64,000 nt of DNA from Chelatococcus sp. YT9. GTDB lineage: Bacteria; Pseudomonadota; Alphaproteobacteria; Rhizobiales; Beijerinckiaceae. The position numbers were made by a program, and so were the translations under genes. Location of the stretch: the NCBI RefSeq assembly GCF_018398315.1, contig NZ_JAHBRW010000002.1:1720637-1784636 (forward strand), read 5' to 3'. Shown in pieces: positions 26,780-35,385 of the stretch. Position 1 is the stretch's first letter. Each line of letters starts with the position of its first letter. The notes under the pieces were generated by a model that worked only from the letters and a program-made list of their open reading frames with translations, made no database searches and was not told the origin of the DNA.

Positions 26780-28636
26780 ATGTCCGGCACCACTGCAATC
26801 CGCATCGACCTCAAGAGCGAGGCCACGCCTTTCCGCCGGTTCTGGCGGTCCACGGGGTTCTCTCCGGCCGAACTCCTGCTTGAGCCGGAAATGCAGCAGA
26901 CGCTCGCCTATGTCGGCGGCGTTCCGCGCCGTGGCATCGAGTATCTGCGCGTGCATTACATGCTCGACCTCGTCACGGCTGAACGCTTCGGACGGTATGA
27001 CTGGTCAAGGCTCGATCGGGCGCTCGATGTCGTCCTAGAATACCGCCTCAAGCCATTTTTTGAGTTGATGGGCAACCCCTCCTATCTTTTCACTGATCTC
27101 ACCGCGCGCGATCAGGCCCATTATTGGCGCGACTTCATGACCGAGCTCGCGCAGCGGTATCGTGCGCGTTTTGGCGCCGAGGAACTGCGCAGCTGGTATT
27201 TCGAGACCTGGAACGAGCCGGATATCTGGTGGAAGCTTGGCGGAGAGACTGGATTCAATAACTATTATGACGCCTGCCATGAGGGCTTGCGCGCCGTCGA
27301 GCCAGACATCACGCTCGGAGGCCCTGGTGTCGCCCGTCGTATTCCGCCGATTTTCAGATCCTTTCTGGCCCATTGCGATACTGGCGAGAATTTCTTCACC
27401 GGAGAGCGCGGCGTTCGCCTTGATTTTATTTCCGTGCACGAGAAAGGTGCACGCAAACATGCCGAGGATCTCACGCCAAACTCGCTAGCCATCTGCCAGC
27501 ATGAGATGATGGCCGTCGATTATGTCCGACAGCATCATCCCCGCTTCGCTCATCTTCCTTTCATCAATAACGAATGCGATCCCCAGATCGGGTGGCACAT
27601 TCACCATACGTGGCACGGCCTGCCCTATTTCGCCGGGCTCGCGGCAAAGATCATCGATCAGCATCAGCGCCTCCTCATCGAGGGCGAAGGGGTGGACTAT
27701 CCCGTGCTGAGCAACGACAACGGCTTCCTTGGCCGCTGGGGCCACCGCACTCATCTCGCTTATTTCGGCGAGAGAGACATCAAGGCGGCGCAGAGCGAAC
27801 ATCTCACGGATATCGCCGCTCTCGAAAAGCGCATCGTCGAACCCGAGCCGTTCGAGCTGATAAAGAAGCCGGCGCTTTCAGTGATGGAACTACTCGCATG
27901 GCTGGGTGAGGAGCGCCTCGCCATCGGCGGTGATCCGCTCGATCCAGATCGCGACGGACTCGGCGTAATCGCCACGCGGCTGAGCGGGGGAGATCCTGCA
28001 GTCCTCCTCTATAACAGCGTCGATTCCTTCCGGCGATCCGGCGAGCGCTCCGTTCGCCTCACCTTCGATAATGTGACGCCGGGCGCGTATGCCCTGGCGC
28101 TGTTTCGCATCGAGGAAGGTCGGGGAGATCCCTATTCAGTCTGGGAGACGCTTGATGATCTCGACAGACCGAGCGGAGAAGCACTTGCCGCCATGCGCGC
28201 GGCCCAGGAGCCGGCACTCACGATCGATCAGATCCATGTGTCAGGCGCCAACCAGCAGGCAACCATCGCGCTGGATATCGCCCTGCCGGGCGTCGTTCTC
28301 GCAGTGCTCGTCCGTCGCGACGACAAGAGCCCCAGCGCACCGCGAAACCTGAAGCTCACCTCCTATGCGGGCCTCAACGGCGCGGTCAACACTGTGCTGT
28401 TCTGGCAGACCGGCGGACCGGACAGCCTTGAACTGTTCGATGTTCTCTGGAGCGCGAGCGAGAACGGGCCTTTCCGCGTCGTCAATACCGCGGGCCTGTT
28501 GTCGACGGTCTATCTGCACACCGTTGGTCAGGAAGCCGGCTTCTATAAGGTCCAGGCGCGCGATGTCTTCGGGCGGGTGAGCCCGCCGTCACCAGCCATC
28601 CCCGGCATCACTGCAGTCCCTTCCGCCGCCTCATGA
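26780..28636 (+). CDS. Glycoside hydrolase family 39-like protein (beta-xylosidase/iduronidase clan)
   Basis: A 618-residue clan GH-A enzyme. The probable acid/base is Glu146 in WYFETWNEPDIWW and the probable nucleophile Glu265 in LPFINNECDPQIGW, with WHIHHTWHGLPYF after it. A C-terminal beta-rich region begins around residue 470. No signal peptide is present, so it should act in the cytoplasm on imported glycosides. ATG 26780 is preferred to TTG 26765. The 90-base gap from iolB has no obvious terminator. GH39 members act on beta-xylosides, alpha-iduronides and related glycosides; the linkage here is unknown. Confidence 0.85.
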   Translation: MSGTTAIRIDLKSEATPFRRFWRSTGFSPAELLLEPEMQQTLAYVGGVPRRGIEYLRVHYMLDLVTAERFGRYDWSRLDRALDVVLEYRLKPFFELMGNPSYLFTDLTARDQAHYWRDFMTELAQRYRARFGAEELRSWYFETWNEPDIWWKLGGETGFNNYYDACHEGLRAVEPDITLGGPGVARRIPPIFRSFLAHCDTGENFFTGERGVRLDFISVHEKGARKHAEDLTPNSLAICQHEMMAVDYVRQHHPRFAHLPFINNECDPQIGWHIHHTWHGLPYFAGLAAKIIDQHQRLLIEGEGVDYPVLSNDNGFLGRWGHRTHLAYFGERDIKAAQSEHLTDIAALEKRIVEPEPFELIKKPALSVMELLAWLGEERLAIGGDPLDPDRDGLGVIATRLSGGDPAVLLYNSVDSFRRSGERSVRLTFDNVTPGAYALALFRIEEGRGDPYSVWETLDDLDRPSGEALAAMRAAQEPALTIDQIHVSGANQQATIALDIALPGVVLAVLVRRDDKSPSAPRNLKLTSYAGLNGAVNTVLFWQTGGPDSLELFDVLWSASENGPFRVVNTAGLLSTVYLHTVGQEAGFYKVQARDVFGRVSPPSPAIPGITAVPSAAS

Positions 28637-28646
28637 GGCCCGACCC

Positions 28647-29504
28647 ATGCGACACGCATTTTTTACCAAGCCCTTTCGCGATGTTTCTGCCAGCGACATG
28701 GCCGGGGCTGTCCGGGGTATCGGCTTTGGCGCGATTGACCTGCTCATCCGGGATGGATGGCACGTGGCGCCAGCCACCATTAGTACTCTTGCCGATCTGG
28801 TCCGCATGTTGGGTGATCACGGCCTCTCGATCGCCATGGTGACAACCGATATCACGGATGCGGAGGATCCGGCCACACCCGCAATCCTTGACCACTGCGC
28901 GGCCGCCGGCATCGATCTCCTGAGGATCGGCTATTGGCGTTACGATCCTGCCCAGGGTTATGCGGCGATCTGCGAACGCGGCCGGCGTCAGTTGGCGGCG
29001 CTCTCGCGCCTTGCCCAGCGCGCAGGCGTCCGGCTGGCCTTGCAGATGCATGGAGGCACGATCCATAGTTCAAGCGCCCAGATGTTGGCCCTTCTCGATG
29101 GCTGCGATCCGCGCTTCATGACGGCCTTCGTTGATCCCGGCAATCAGGCTGTTCAGGAAGGCCGGGAAGACTGGCGAGTCACCTTCGATGCGCTGGCACC
29201 ATGGATATCGGTCGTCGGAGCCAAGAACGGCGGCTGGTTTCCCGGTGAGATCGATGCGGAGGGGCAGCGGCGTTGGCATGCGGACTGGATGCCGCTCTCC
29301 GATGGAATGGTTCCGTGGAATGACATCTTCGATCATCTCAAAAGAACAGGCTTCGATGGCGTGCTCTCCCAGCAGAGCCACTATCGCATGCCGTACCAGC
29401 AGCTCATCGACATCAGCCGTGCCGATCATGGCTTCGTCGCACGCCGTCTGGCGCAACAGCCACTCGATGCTTCTTTCGAAATTACCGGCAGGACCCTACC
29501 ATGA
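28647..29504 (+). CDS. TIM-barrel sugar isomerase/epimerase homologue lacking most metal ligands
   Basis: A 285-residue protein of the xylose-isomerase-like/AP-endonuclease-2 superfamily. Its layout matches the gene at 31762-32616. At the four usual metal positions, however, it has Gln133 (ALQMHG, normally ExH), Asp163 (AFVDPGN), Gly191 (VVGAKN, normally H-x-K-D) and Gln243 (VLSQQSHY, normally SLE). Only the Asp is kept. It may be a metal-independent enzyme or a pseudoenzyme partner. It lies ten bases after the glycosidase and overlaps the next dehydrogenase by four bases (ATGA). Confidence 0.8.
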   Translation: MRHAFFTKPFRDVSASDMAGAVRGIGFGAIDLLIRDGWHVAPATISTLADLVRMLGDHGLSIAMVTTDITDAEDPATPAILDHCAAAGIDLLRIGYWRYDPAQGYAAICERGRRQLAALSRLAQRAGVRLALQMHGGTIHSSSAQMLALLDGCDPRFMTAFVDPGNQAVQEGREDWRVTFDALAPWISVVGAKNGGWFPGEIDAEGQRRWHADWMPLSDGMVPWNDIFDHLKRTGFDGVLSQQSHYRMPYQQLIDISRADHGFVARRLAQQPLDASFEITGRTLP

Positions 29505-30541
29505 GCTTTGCCATTCATACGTCTGCGGCGCATGCGGCCAGCAACCACCCCCTCGTCACCATCCTCCTTCCGCCGGAAGCCCGCAGCCTCGTTCTTAGCC
29601 AAGCCGCGGAGGAGAAGCTGCGGGGCTTCGCGCGGGTGCGGACAACCGACGAGCCAGCGCTGACTGAGCCGTTGATGGCGCAATTGCTGGATGGAGCCGC
29701 GGTCTGCATCACCGGGTGGGGCACTCCGCCGCTTGAGCCCTATCTCTCCGCCTGTCCCCAGCTTGGATTGGTCGCACATTGCGCAGGCAGCATCCGCCGC
29801 CTCGTCCCGGCGGCAGCGGTTGCGGACGGGTTGCGCGTGACGCATGCGGCGGCGGCCATCGGTGACTCCGTCGCCGAATTTACGATTGCCCAGATCCTGA
29901 TGGCGCTTCGCCATGGTGATGCATTCGACAGCGGATTGAAGGCGGGCGCGGGCTGGGAGATGCGGAGCCGTTATCCCGGCCGGCTCCTAGGCGCGCTCAC
30001 CGTTGGCATCGTGGGCGGGGGCTACGTTGGCCGCTCCGTGATGCGGCTCATCCGCCCCTTTGGCGCCCGCATCCTCGTCACCGATCCGGTGATGAGCGAC
30101 GCGGCGGCGCGCGAACTCGGCGTCGAACTGGTATCGCTCGATGCGTTGATCGCGCAGTGTGACGTGGTCTCATTACACGCTCCCCTCCTGCCTGAAACCA
30201 CCGGCATGTTCGGGCCAGCCGAACTAGCCCGGCTCAAGGATGGGGCCCTCCTCGTCAACATGGCGCGCTCTCCGCTGGTTGACGAAGGGGCGCTGCTGGC
30301 GGAATTGCGCAGCGGTCGGATCCGCGCGGCGCTCGACGTGTTCAATGTCGAGCCACTGCCAATGACGAGCCCATTCCGGGATCTTGGAGGGCATGTGCAT
30401 CTGTCCCCCCATGCGGCGGGCCACACCCAGGACGGACACTGGCGTCAGGGCGACCTCATCGTCGCGGAGGTTGAGCGGTTTACGCGTGGGGAGCCGCTGC
30501 GACATGAAATCACCGCCGCGAGCTACGACCGTATGGCCTGA
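29501..30541 (+). CDS. D-isomer-specific 2-hydroxyacid dehydrogenase, copy 1
   Basis: A 346-residue NAD(P)-dependent oxidoreductase. The Rossmann motif is TVGIVGGGYVGRSV. The catalytic set is Arg in VNMARSPLVDEGAL, Glu in DVFNVEPLP and His in LSPHAAGHT. The family interconverts 2-keto and 2-hydroxy acids, or 3-phosphoglycerate in SerA. Its place at the end of the GH39 operon suggests it acts on a sugar-acid intermediate. A paralogue lies convergently 66 bases away (30607-31695). Confidence 0.88.
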   Translation: MSFAIHTSAAHAASNHPLVTILLPPEARSLVLSQAAEEKLRGFARVRTTDEPALTEPLMAQLLDGAAVCITGWGTPPLEPYLSACPQLGLVAHCAGSIRRLVPAAAVADGLRVTHAAAAIGDSVAEFTIAQILMALRHGDAFDSGLKAGAGWEMRSRYPGRLLGALTVGIVGGGYVGRSVMRLIRPFGARILVTDPVMSDAAARELGVELVSLDALIAQCDVVSLHAPLLPETTGMFGPAELARLKDGALLVNMARSPLVDEGALLAELRSGRIRAALDVFNVEPLPMTSPFRDLGGHVHLSPHAAGHTQDGHWRQGDLIVAEVERFTRGEPLRHEITAASYDRMA

Positions 30542-30606
30542 GCTGCGGCTATCGTGTGCGCAAAGAAGACGCGGGCGAGAACATTCGCCGCGCCGATGTT
30601 CCATCC

Positions 30607-31695
30607 TTATCCGATGCGCGCGAGCGAAGTTATCGCGATGTCGCCAAGCAGCGGCTTACCGGCGATGTAGCGCTCGATGTCGTTGATGATGGTTGTCAGC
30701 ATGCGTCTGCGCTCCGTTCCTTGCGGGCCAGCGATATGGGGCGTCAGGAAAACGTTGGGGAGATCGAACAAGGGCGAATCCGGCGGAAGCGGCTCGGGAT
30801 AGGTCACGTCGAGATTCGCCGAAATGCGGCCGGAGACGAGTTCTCGCACGAGCGCTGCATGATCGATCAACACACCCCTCGCGGTATTGATCAAGGTCGC
30901 GCCGTTCTTAAGCAAAGCGAGGCGTCGCGCATCGAGAATATTGATGGTCTCATCCGTGATCGGCGCGTGGACCGACAGAATATCGCAACGTCCAATCATA
31001 TCGTCGAGGTTGTCGATCTTCTCCGCGCAGAGTGCGATGGCATGCTCGCGGGAAAGGAAGGGATCATAGACAAGAACCTCCATGTCGTAATCCCGCAAGC
31101 GCTCGATGACGCGCAGGCCGACACGGGATGCGCCGAGAATGCCAACGGTCTTGCCCAAGAGCCCACAATCGTGGGTCGCACGGCCGCCATAACTGATCTC
31201 GCGATGCCGCCGATACTGTTGAGATTGAGCAAAGGCGCGCTTTGCGGCGAAGACGATTGAAGCCAGCGTGAATTCAACGACGGGCAGCGCGACGGCGTTG
31301 ACCGCAGCCGTGACGCTTATGCCGCGATGCCACACATCCTCTGAGAGAAATTGCTTCACCGTCGCGGCGAGATGGGCCACGAGCTTGAGGCGGGGTGCCA
31401 TCTCGAGAGCGGCCGCGTCCAAGAGAGGCGCCCTCCATCCCGTCACCAGGATATCGGCTTGGGCGAGGAGCCGTGCGGCGCGTGCGTCGTGATAGGTCTG
31501 TATCGGCTCGTCATCGAGGACATCGGCAATGCTGGCGAGGCGCGCGAGGTCCCGGCTGTCGAGCGCGCCCGCGTATCGCTCCGGATCGAAGGCAAAGGCG
31601 AGAGTTGGGCGGATGGCGATTGGGCTATGCATGGATACGGTCGCTTTTGAAGAGATAAGGGGATGGGACCGAAGGTCGACCGGATGGAGCGACAT
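30607..31695 (-). CDS. D-isomer-specific 2-hydroxyacid dehydrogenase, copy 2
   Basis: A 362-residue paralogue of the convergent neighbour. The nucleotide-binding loop is degenerate (VGILGASRVGLRV). The catalytic residues are Arg in INTARGVLIDHAAL, Glu in VTYPEPLPPDSP and His in LTPHIAGPQG. An internal ATG at 31632 would give a 341-residue protein that begins closer to the conserved domain; neither start has a strong ribosome site. It is the last gene of a three-gene minus-strand operon that begins at 33633. Confidence 0.85.
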   Translation of the reverse strand: MSLHPVDLRSHPLISSKATVSMHSPIAIRPTLAFAFDPERYAGALDSRDLARLASIADVLDDEPIQTYHDARAARLLAQADILVTGWRAPLLDAAALEMAPRLKLVAHLAATVKQFLSEDVWHRGISVTAAVNAVALPVVEFTLASIVFAAKRAFAQSQQYRRHREISYGGRATHDCGLLGKTVGILGASRVGLRVIERLRDYDMEVLVYDPFLSREHAIALCAEKIDNLDDMIGRCDILSVHAPITDETINILDARRLALLKNGATLINTARGVLIDHAALVRELVSGRISANLDVTYPEPLPPDSPLFDLPNVFLTPHIAGPQGTERRRMLTTIINDIERYIAGKPLLGDIAITSLARIG

Positions 31696-31761
31696 ATCGG
31701 TATTCCAGGGGGTAAGGCGGCTACGTCCTGGTTGCAGGATGGAATGCGAGCGCCCTCCAGG

Positions 31762-32616
31762 TCAGGCTGCGAGCAATGAACGGAAGTCTGGCAACACTGA
31801 CTCCAAGGGCGCGAGTGCGGGGTGCCACAGGCGCTCCCACTCCAGGCTGACAACTCCCGAGAACCGCGAATGCCGGAGGACGTCCTGGAGATCCGACAAG
31901 GGAAACTCGCCCGAACCGAGCGGGACATAGCGGTAACCGTGGCGCGTATCCGGCGCCGCTACGCTGTCCTTCACGTGCATGTGGACGACCGCCTCACCTA
32001 CGCGCGCCCAGGTGCGGGATGGAAGTTCTCCGCTTCTTCTCCACGTGTGATGGGTGTCCCAAAGGAGTTTGCAGCGGGGATATCGCGCGAGAAAGACTTC
32101 AAGCGCGGCTGGTTCAGCCAAGCTGTCATGCGTCTCGACGATGATGTCGACCGGCGGATCAAGTGCGGCGCTTTCCTCCATCCACCAGGAAAGCGTCTCA
32201 CCCGCCTGCTCAAGCTCTTCCTCATCCCCTGTCCGCCCCCCGTCGAACACACGCAGGTAAGGCGCGCCAAGGGCCTGCGCCCACGGGATATACGTGCGGA
32301 AGCCGATGAGATCGCTCTCTGTGTTGCCGATCAACCGTAGGGAGGTGCCCAGCGCGGCCACTGGGACACCGAAGTCCGCCGCGGCGACGCGCAACTCTCC
32401 CGGCGTGCCGAAGCGGGCGGAAAAATAGGCTGGCAGATCGGTCCCGCCGCCGAGCGCGCGCAGCTCGATCATTGTAATCCCGTATCGCCTTGCAAGAGCG
32501 GAAACTGCGTCGATCTCCAACTCGGGGCAACCGAGCGAGGAAAAAGCCGTGGTATAAGAAGCGCTGGCAAAGCGAGGACTTGAACAGGAAGAGCTTGAAT
32601 CGGTGAAGTTCGGCAT
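31762..32616 (-). CDS. Sugar phosphate isomerase/epimerase (xylose-isomerase-like TIM barrel)
   Basis: A 284-residue protein. It keeps the metal ligands expected in this family: Glu161 in IIVETHDS, Asp187 in LLWDTHHTW, His214 in VHMHVKDS and Glu259 in GVVSLEWER. It is therefore the likely active counterpart of the ligand-poor homologue at 28647-29504. The first 20 residues are Ser-rich and may be partly untranslated. It lies between the unrecognised 335-residue gene (9 bases upstream) and the dehydrogenase. It probably isomerises or epimerises a keto sugar in the same pathway. Confidence 0.87.
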   Translation of the reverse strand: MPNFTDSSSSCSSPRFASASYTTAFSSLGCPELEIDAVSALARRYGITMIELRALGGGTDLPAYFSARFGTPGELRVAAADFGVPVAALGTSLRLIGNTESDLIGFRTYIPWAQALGAPYLRVFDGGRTGDEEELEQAGETLSWWMEESAALDPPVDIIVETHDSLAEPAALEVFLARYPRCKLLWDTHHTWRRSGELPSRTWARVGEAVVHMHVKDSVAAPDTRHGYRYVPLGSGEFPLSDLQDVLRHSRFSGVVSLEWERLWHPALAPLESVLPDFRSLLAA

Positions 32617-32625
32617 GTCGTTTCG

Positions 32626-33633
32626 CTAGATGAAGGGACGACGGTCGAGAACGAGCTTCAGCGGACGATCGGTTACGATCAACCCGGGCAAGGCCTGTTG
32701 TACTTCCGCGAAGGCGCAGAGATTGCCGAATAGGGCATGCAGGTCATTGAGGCCCTCGTCCGTGGCGGGATCCAGCGACGATACGAAATCGCCGAGGCGT
32801 CGTGCCAACTTCTCCATCGCGCTCCGGGCTTCCCCAAAACGATGGTCACAGGCGCGCAGCGCACGGTTCATGCAGTAGAACCAGTCGATCTCGGCAAATC
32901 CGATGCGCTCGCCCAGCGGAAACTGCCGCTCGGCCTCCATCTCCAAACAGCTATCGATCAATCGCTCCGGATAGCGCAGGGGTCGTCGCGCGTATTGCAT
33001 GTTGAACAGATAATGAAACGTTCCCGCCATATGCGGCACCATCGTCGTCGTGCCGCTATGGGTTATGCGGGGCAGGTCACGACCGGCAAGAAGGCCTGTG
33101 ACGGGATCGGTGTTTTCCCAGAGCCAAGCGAAATAAGCGTCTTGCCAAGCGAGGTCGACCTCATCGGCGAGCACCAGCGCGGCATAAAGACCTGCTCCGC
33201 GATGGGACTCCCGCCACGGATTCCCGCGCCAGTCCAGGGAGGCGATGAAGTCCCGCACGCCCTCGGCTGTGGTGTAGGGGTGCAACGCGGTGAGCTGATA
33301 CGAAGGCCCGGCATCGAACAGCTCGAGCGCGGCGATGCAATGCGCGGTGGTGTGGATGGGATGGTGCGTCGGCTCCTCGAACAGCCCGCTTTCGGGTGAC
33401 TGCAACCCTTGCAACGCCCCGATCCAGGCGGCGCGCTCCTTCGGCTCGCGCGGGAAACGTCCGATGGTATAGAGAATATTGGCCGCATCAGCGCATCCGT
33501 AGGGATTGATGCCAAGGTCGCGCGAACCGTCATCCGCCTGCGTGTTCCAGCGACGGTAGACACCTGGCTCAAGAGCGTGATTGGTGACAATGGCCTCGGC
33601 ATGTGTGATGAACCGGCGCAGATCGATCGTCAT
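32626..33633 (-). CDS. Unrecognised 335-residue protein, possible alpha/alpha-toroid glycan enzyme
   Basis: I cannot name the family with confidence. The in-frame reading continues upstream to 34080, but that extension lies in the regulatory spacer and inside the divergent gene, so I take the ATG at 33633 (MTIDLRRFITHAEAI). The protein is rich in Trp, His and Tyr and has repeated helical segments (YGCADAANILYTIGRFP, HTTAHCIAALELFDAG, HRGAGLYAALVLADEVDLAW). These resemble the (alpha/alpha)6 or (alpha/alpha)7 barrels of glycan hydrolases and lyases. It starts an operon with an isomerase and a dehydrogenase and faces a sugar importer, which fits carbohydrate processing. No signal peptide is visible. 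Confidence 0.7.
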   Translation of the reverse strand: MTIDLRRFITHAEAIVTNHALEPGVYRRWNTQADDGSRDLGINPYGCADAANILYTIGRFPREPKERAAWIGALQGLQSPESGLFEEPTHHPIHTTAHCIAALELFDAGPSYQLTALHPYTTAEGVRDFIASLDWRGNPWRESHRGAGLYAALVLADEVDLAWQDAYFAWLWENTDPVTGLLAGRDLPRITHSGTTTMVPHMAGTFHYLFNMQYARRPLRYPERLIDSCLEMEAERQFPLGERIGFAEIDWFYCMNRALRACDHRFGEARSAMEKLARRLGDFVSSLDPATDEGLNDLHALFGNLCAFAEVQQALPGLIVTDRPLKLVLDRRPFI

Positions 33634-33961
33634 GGCTTCCGTCCCTGGTCTTCTTGTGAGCGCCCTGAACGGCGGCGCTCCGTGATCTTTCGAGATGGTC
33701 TGGCAGCCACCAATAGCGGGAATTGGCGAGCTTGCGCGAATTTGCGCATTTTCGCAAATCGCCCGCCTATGTCCCTGATCGTACCATTGCGGGGGCGCGG
33801 CCGATGGTTCACAGCTGACGAGATGCGCGAATGTCGATCCCCAACTCAGCATGAAAAGGAAATTTGCGCAACTTTTCGTTGACAGGAAAATTTGCGTAAC
33901 AATGATCAGAGCGAGATGAAGGCCCGCGACAAGCAGGCTGCCGCCAACAAGGGAGATCGCC
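33634..33961. promoter_or_regulatory. Divergent control region of the CUT1 transporter and the 32626-33633 operon
   Basis: This 328-base spacer holds four ATTTGCG heptamers. One pair forms an inverted repeat (ATTTGCG at 33740-33746, CGCAAAT at 33753-33759). ATTTGCGCAA lies at 33862-33871 and ATTTGCGTAA at 33890-33899. TTGACA at 33879-33884 and AATGAT at 33901-33906 form a good promoter for the rightward transporter genes, with one site inside the spacer. The same heptamer occurs before the LacI gene at 38364, the likely binding protein. I see no gene in the rest of the spacer. Confidence 0.65.
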
Positions 33962-35251
33962 ATGAGGGGTATTGTGCGTCTGATTATTGCGGGTGCGGCC
34001 GGGGGCGTGGTTCTCTCCGCCGGCGCTAGCGCCCAGGACATCATGATCTGGCACGACAAGGGAGAAGATGGGCTGCGCATGATTGAGCAGATGAGCGAGC
34101 TCTATAAGAAAGAGCACCCGAACGTCACAATCAAATCACTGTCCATGCCCACGGATCAATGGTTCAGCCGCACCATTGCCGCGTTGAATACGAACACCGC
34201 GCCGGATATCATCTTCAACGACAATCCACGGATCGTGCAGATACAGCAGACCACGCGCAAGCTATCGGACCTGAAACCGCAGCTTGACCAATTATCGGCT
34301 GACGATCGCAAAGCAATATCGCCAGCGGACGTTGCCGCTTCCACCTATCAGGATCGTGTGCTGCAGATCCCGTTCCAACGCACGATGACCGGCCTCGGTG
34401 TGCGCAAGAGCTGGCTGGCTAAGGTGGGTGAGCCCTATCCGCAGACGTGGGATGATGTCCTGCGCGTCGCGAAGAAATTCCAGGATGACGATCCCGATGG
34501 GAATGGGCGAAAAGATACCTTCGGAATTGCCATGCAAGCGGGCGACCCCGCGTCGATGATCAACGGCGGCATCAGCCTCCTCGTCTACGGCAACAGTCTT
34601 CCCCATCCTTTCGTCAATGATAAGGGCGACGTGATCATCGATCAACCGGAAGTCGCCAAGGCGACGATCGAGTATCTGAAGCTCTTTACCGACTATAAGC
34701 TCGTGTCGCCGGAAACCGTGAACCACACCTTTACCGATATGTACCAGCTCATCGAAGGCGGCCGTGTCGGCATGTTCCGCGTCGGCAACTGGAATGTCGG
34801 CAAGTGGGACAAGTCGCCGCCGGCCGGCGACTACATCGTCGGCGGTTATCCCACATTCGGTCCTGGCCCCGGCGCCATGGTCGTGGGATCGGTTCGCGGC
34901 ATGGCAGTTCCAGAGAATGCGAAGAACAAGGAAGCCGCGAAGGAATTCGTCAAGTTCATCGTCTCGAAGGGAGCCCAGCAGATATCGCTCAACAACATGG
35001 GCGGAAGTGTGCGCGGGGATTTGGATACGAGCAGCCTCACCCCGGGCCTCAAGCCTTTCGTCGAAAGCAACAAGCTGCAGATGGACGATTTCGCCGCCGC
35101 GAAGTTTCCCTGGTATCTCAAGCTCCAGGAGGCCTATTACAAGCATCTCATCAATGCCGTGAACAACCCTCCTGCCGATTGGAACACCTGGATCAAGACG
35201 ACGGCTGATGTGCTGCGTAAGGAGCAGGCAAACCTTCAGAAGAAGGGCTAG
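33962..35251 (+). CDS. ABC sugar transporter substrate-binding protein (CUT1 class)
   Basis: A 429-residue extracellular solute-binding protein, family 1. The signal peptide is VRLIIAGAAGGVVLSAGASA, with cleavage before QDIMIWHDKG. Typical elements follow: EQMSELYKKEHPNVTIK near the N-terminus, EGGRVGMFRVGNW and EAAKEFVKFIVSKGAQQ. The start ATG is preceded by AAGGGAGA. It is the receptor for the two permeases downstream. No cognate ATPase gene lies in the cluster. Confidence 0.9.
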   Translation: MRGIVRLIIAGAAGGVVLSAGASAQDIMIWHDKGEDGLRMIEQMSELYKKEHPNVTIKSLSMPTDQWFSRTIAALNTNTAPDIIFNDNPRIVQIQQTTRKLSDLKPQLDQLSADDRKAISPADVAASTYQDRVLQIPFQRTMTGLGVRKSWLAKVGEPYPQTWDDVLRVAKKFQDDDPDGNGRKDTFGIAMQAGDPASMINGGISLLVYGNSLPHPFVNDKGDVIIDQPEVAKATIEYLKLFTDYKLVSPETVNHTFTDMYQLIEGGRVGMFRVGNWNVGKWDKSPPAGDYIVGGYPTFGPGPGAMVVGSVRGMAVPENAKNKEAAKEFVKFIVSKGAQQISLNNMGGSVRGDLDTSSLTPGLKPFVESNKLQMDDFAAAKFPWYLKLQEAYYKHLINAVNNPPADWNTWIKTTADVLRKEQANLQKKG

Positions 35252-35385
35252 CGCTTCGGCGACGAGTTGGGCGTTTTCCCGCATTCTTATAATTTCCGCG
35301 AAGCCGTCACGATCAGATTGCCGGGATTGTTGAGCCCCGGCATCCAGCATCCCTGACAATATTGCGTCCGGCATAAGGGAACCCT

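Noticed and set aside
33634-34080. N-terminal extension making the 32626 gene 484 residues long
   Set aside because: The extra 149 codons cross the divergent promoter region with its operators and the first 119 bases of the binding-protein gene; the ATG at 33633 gives a coherent protein.
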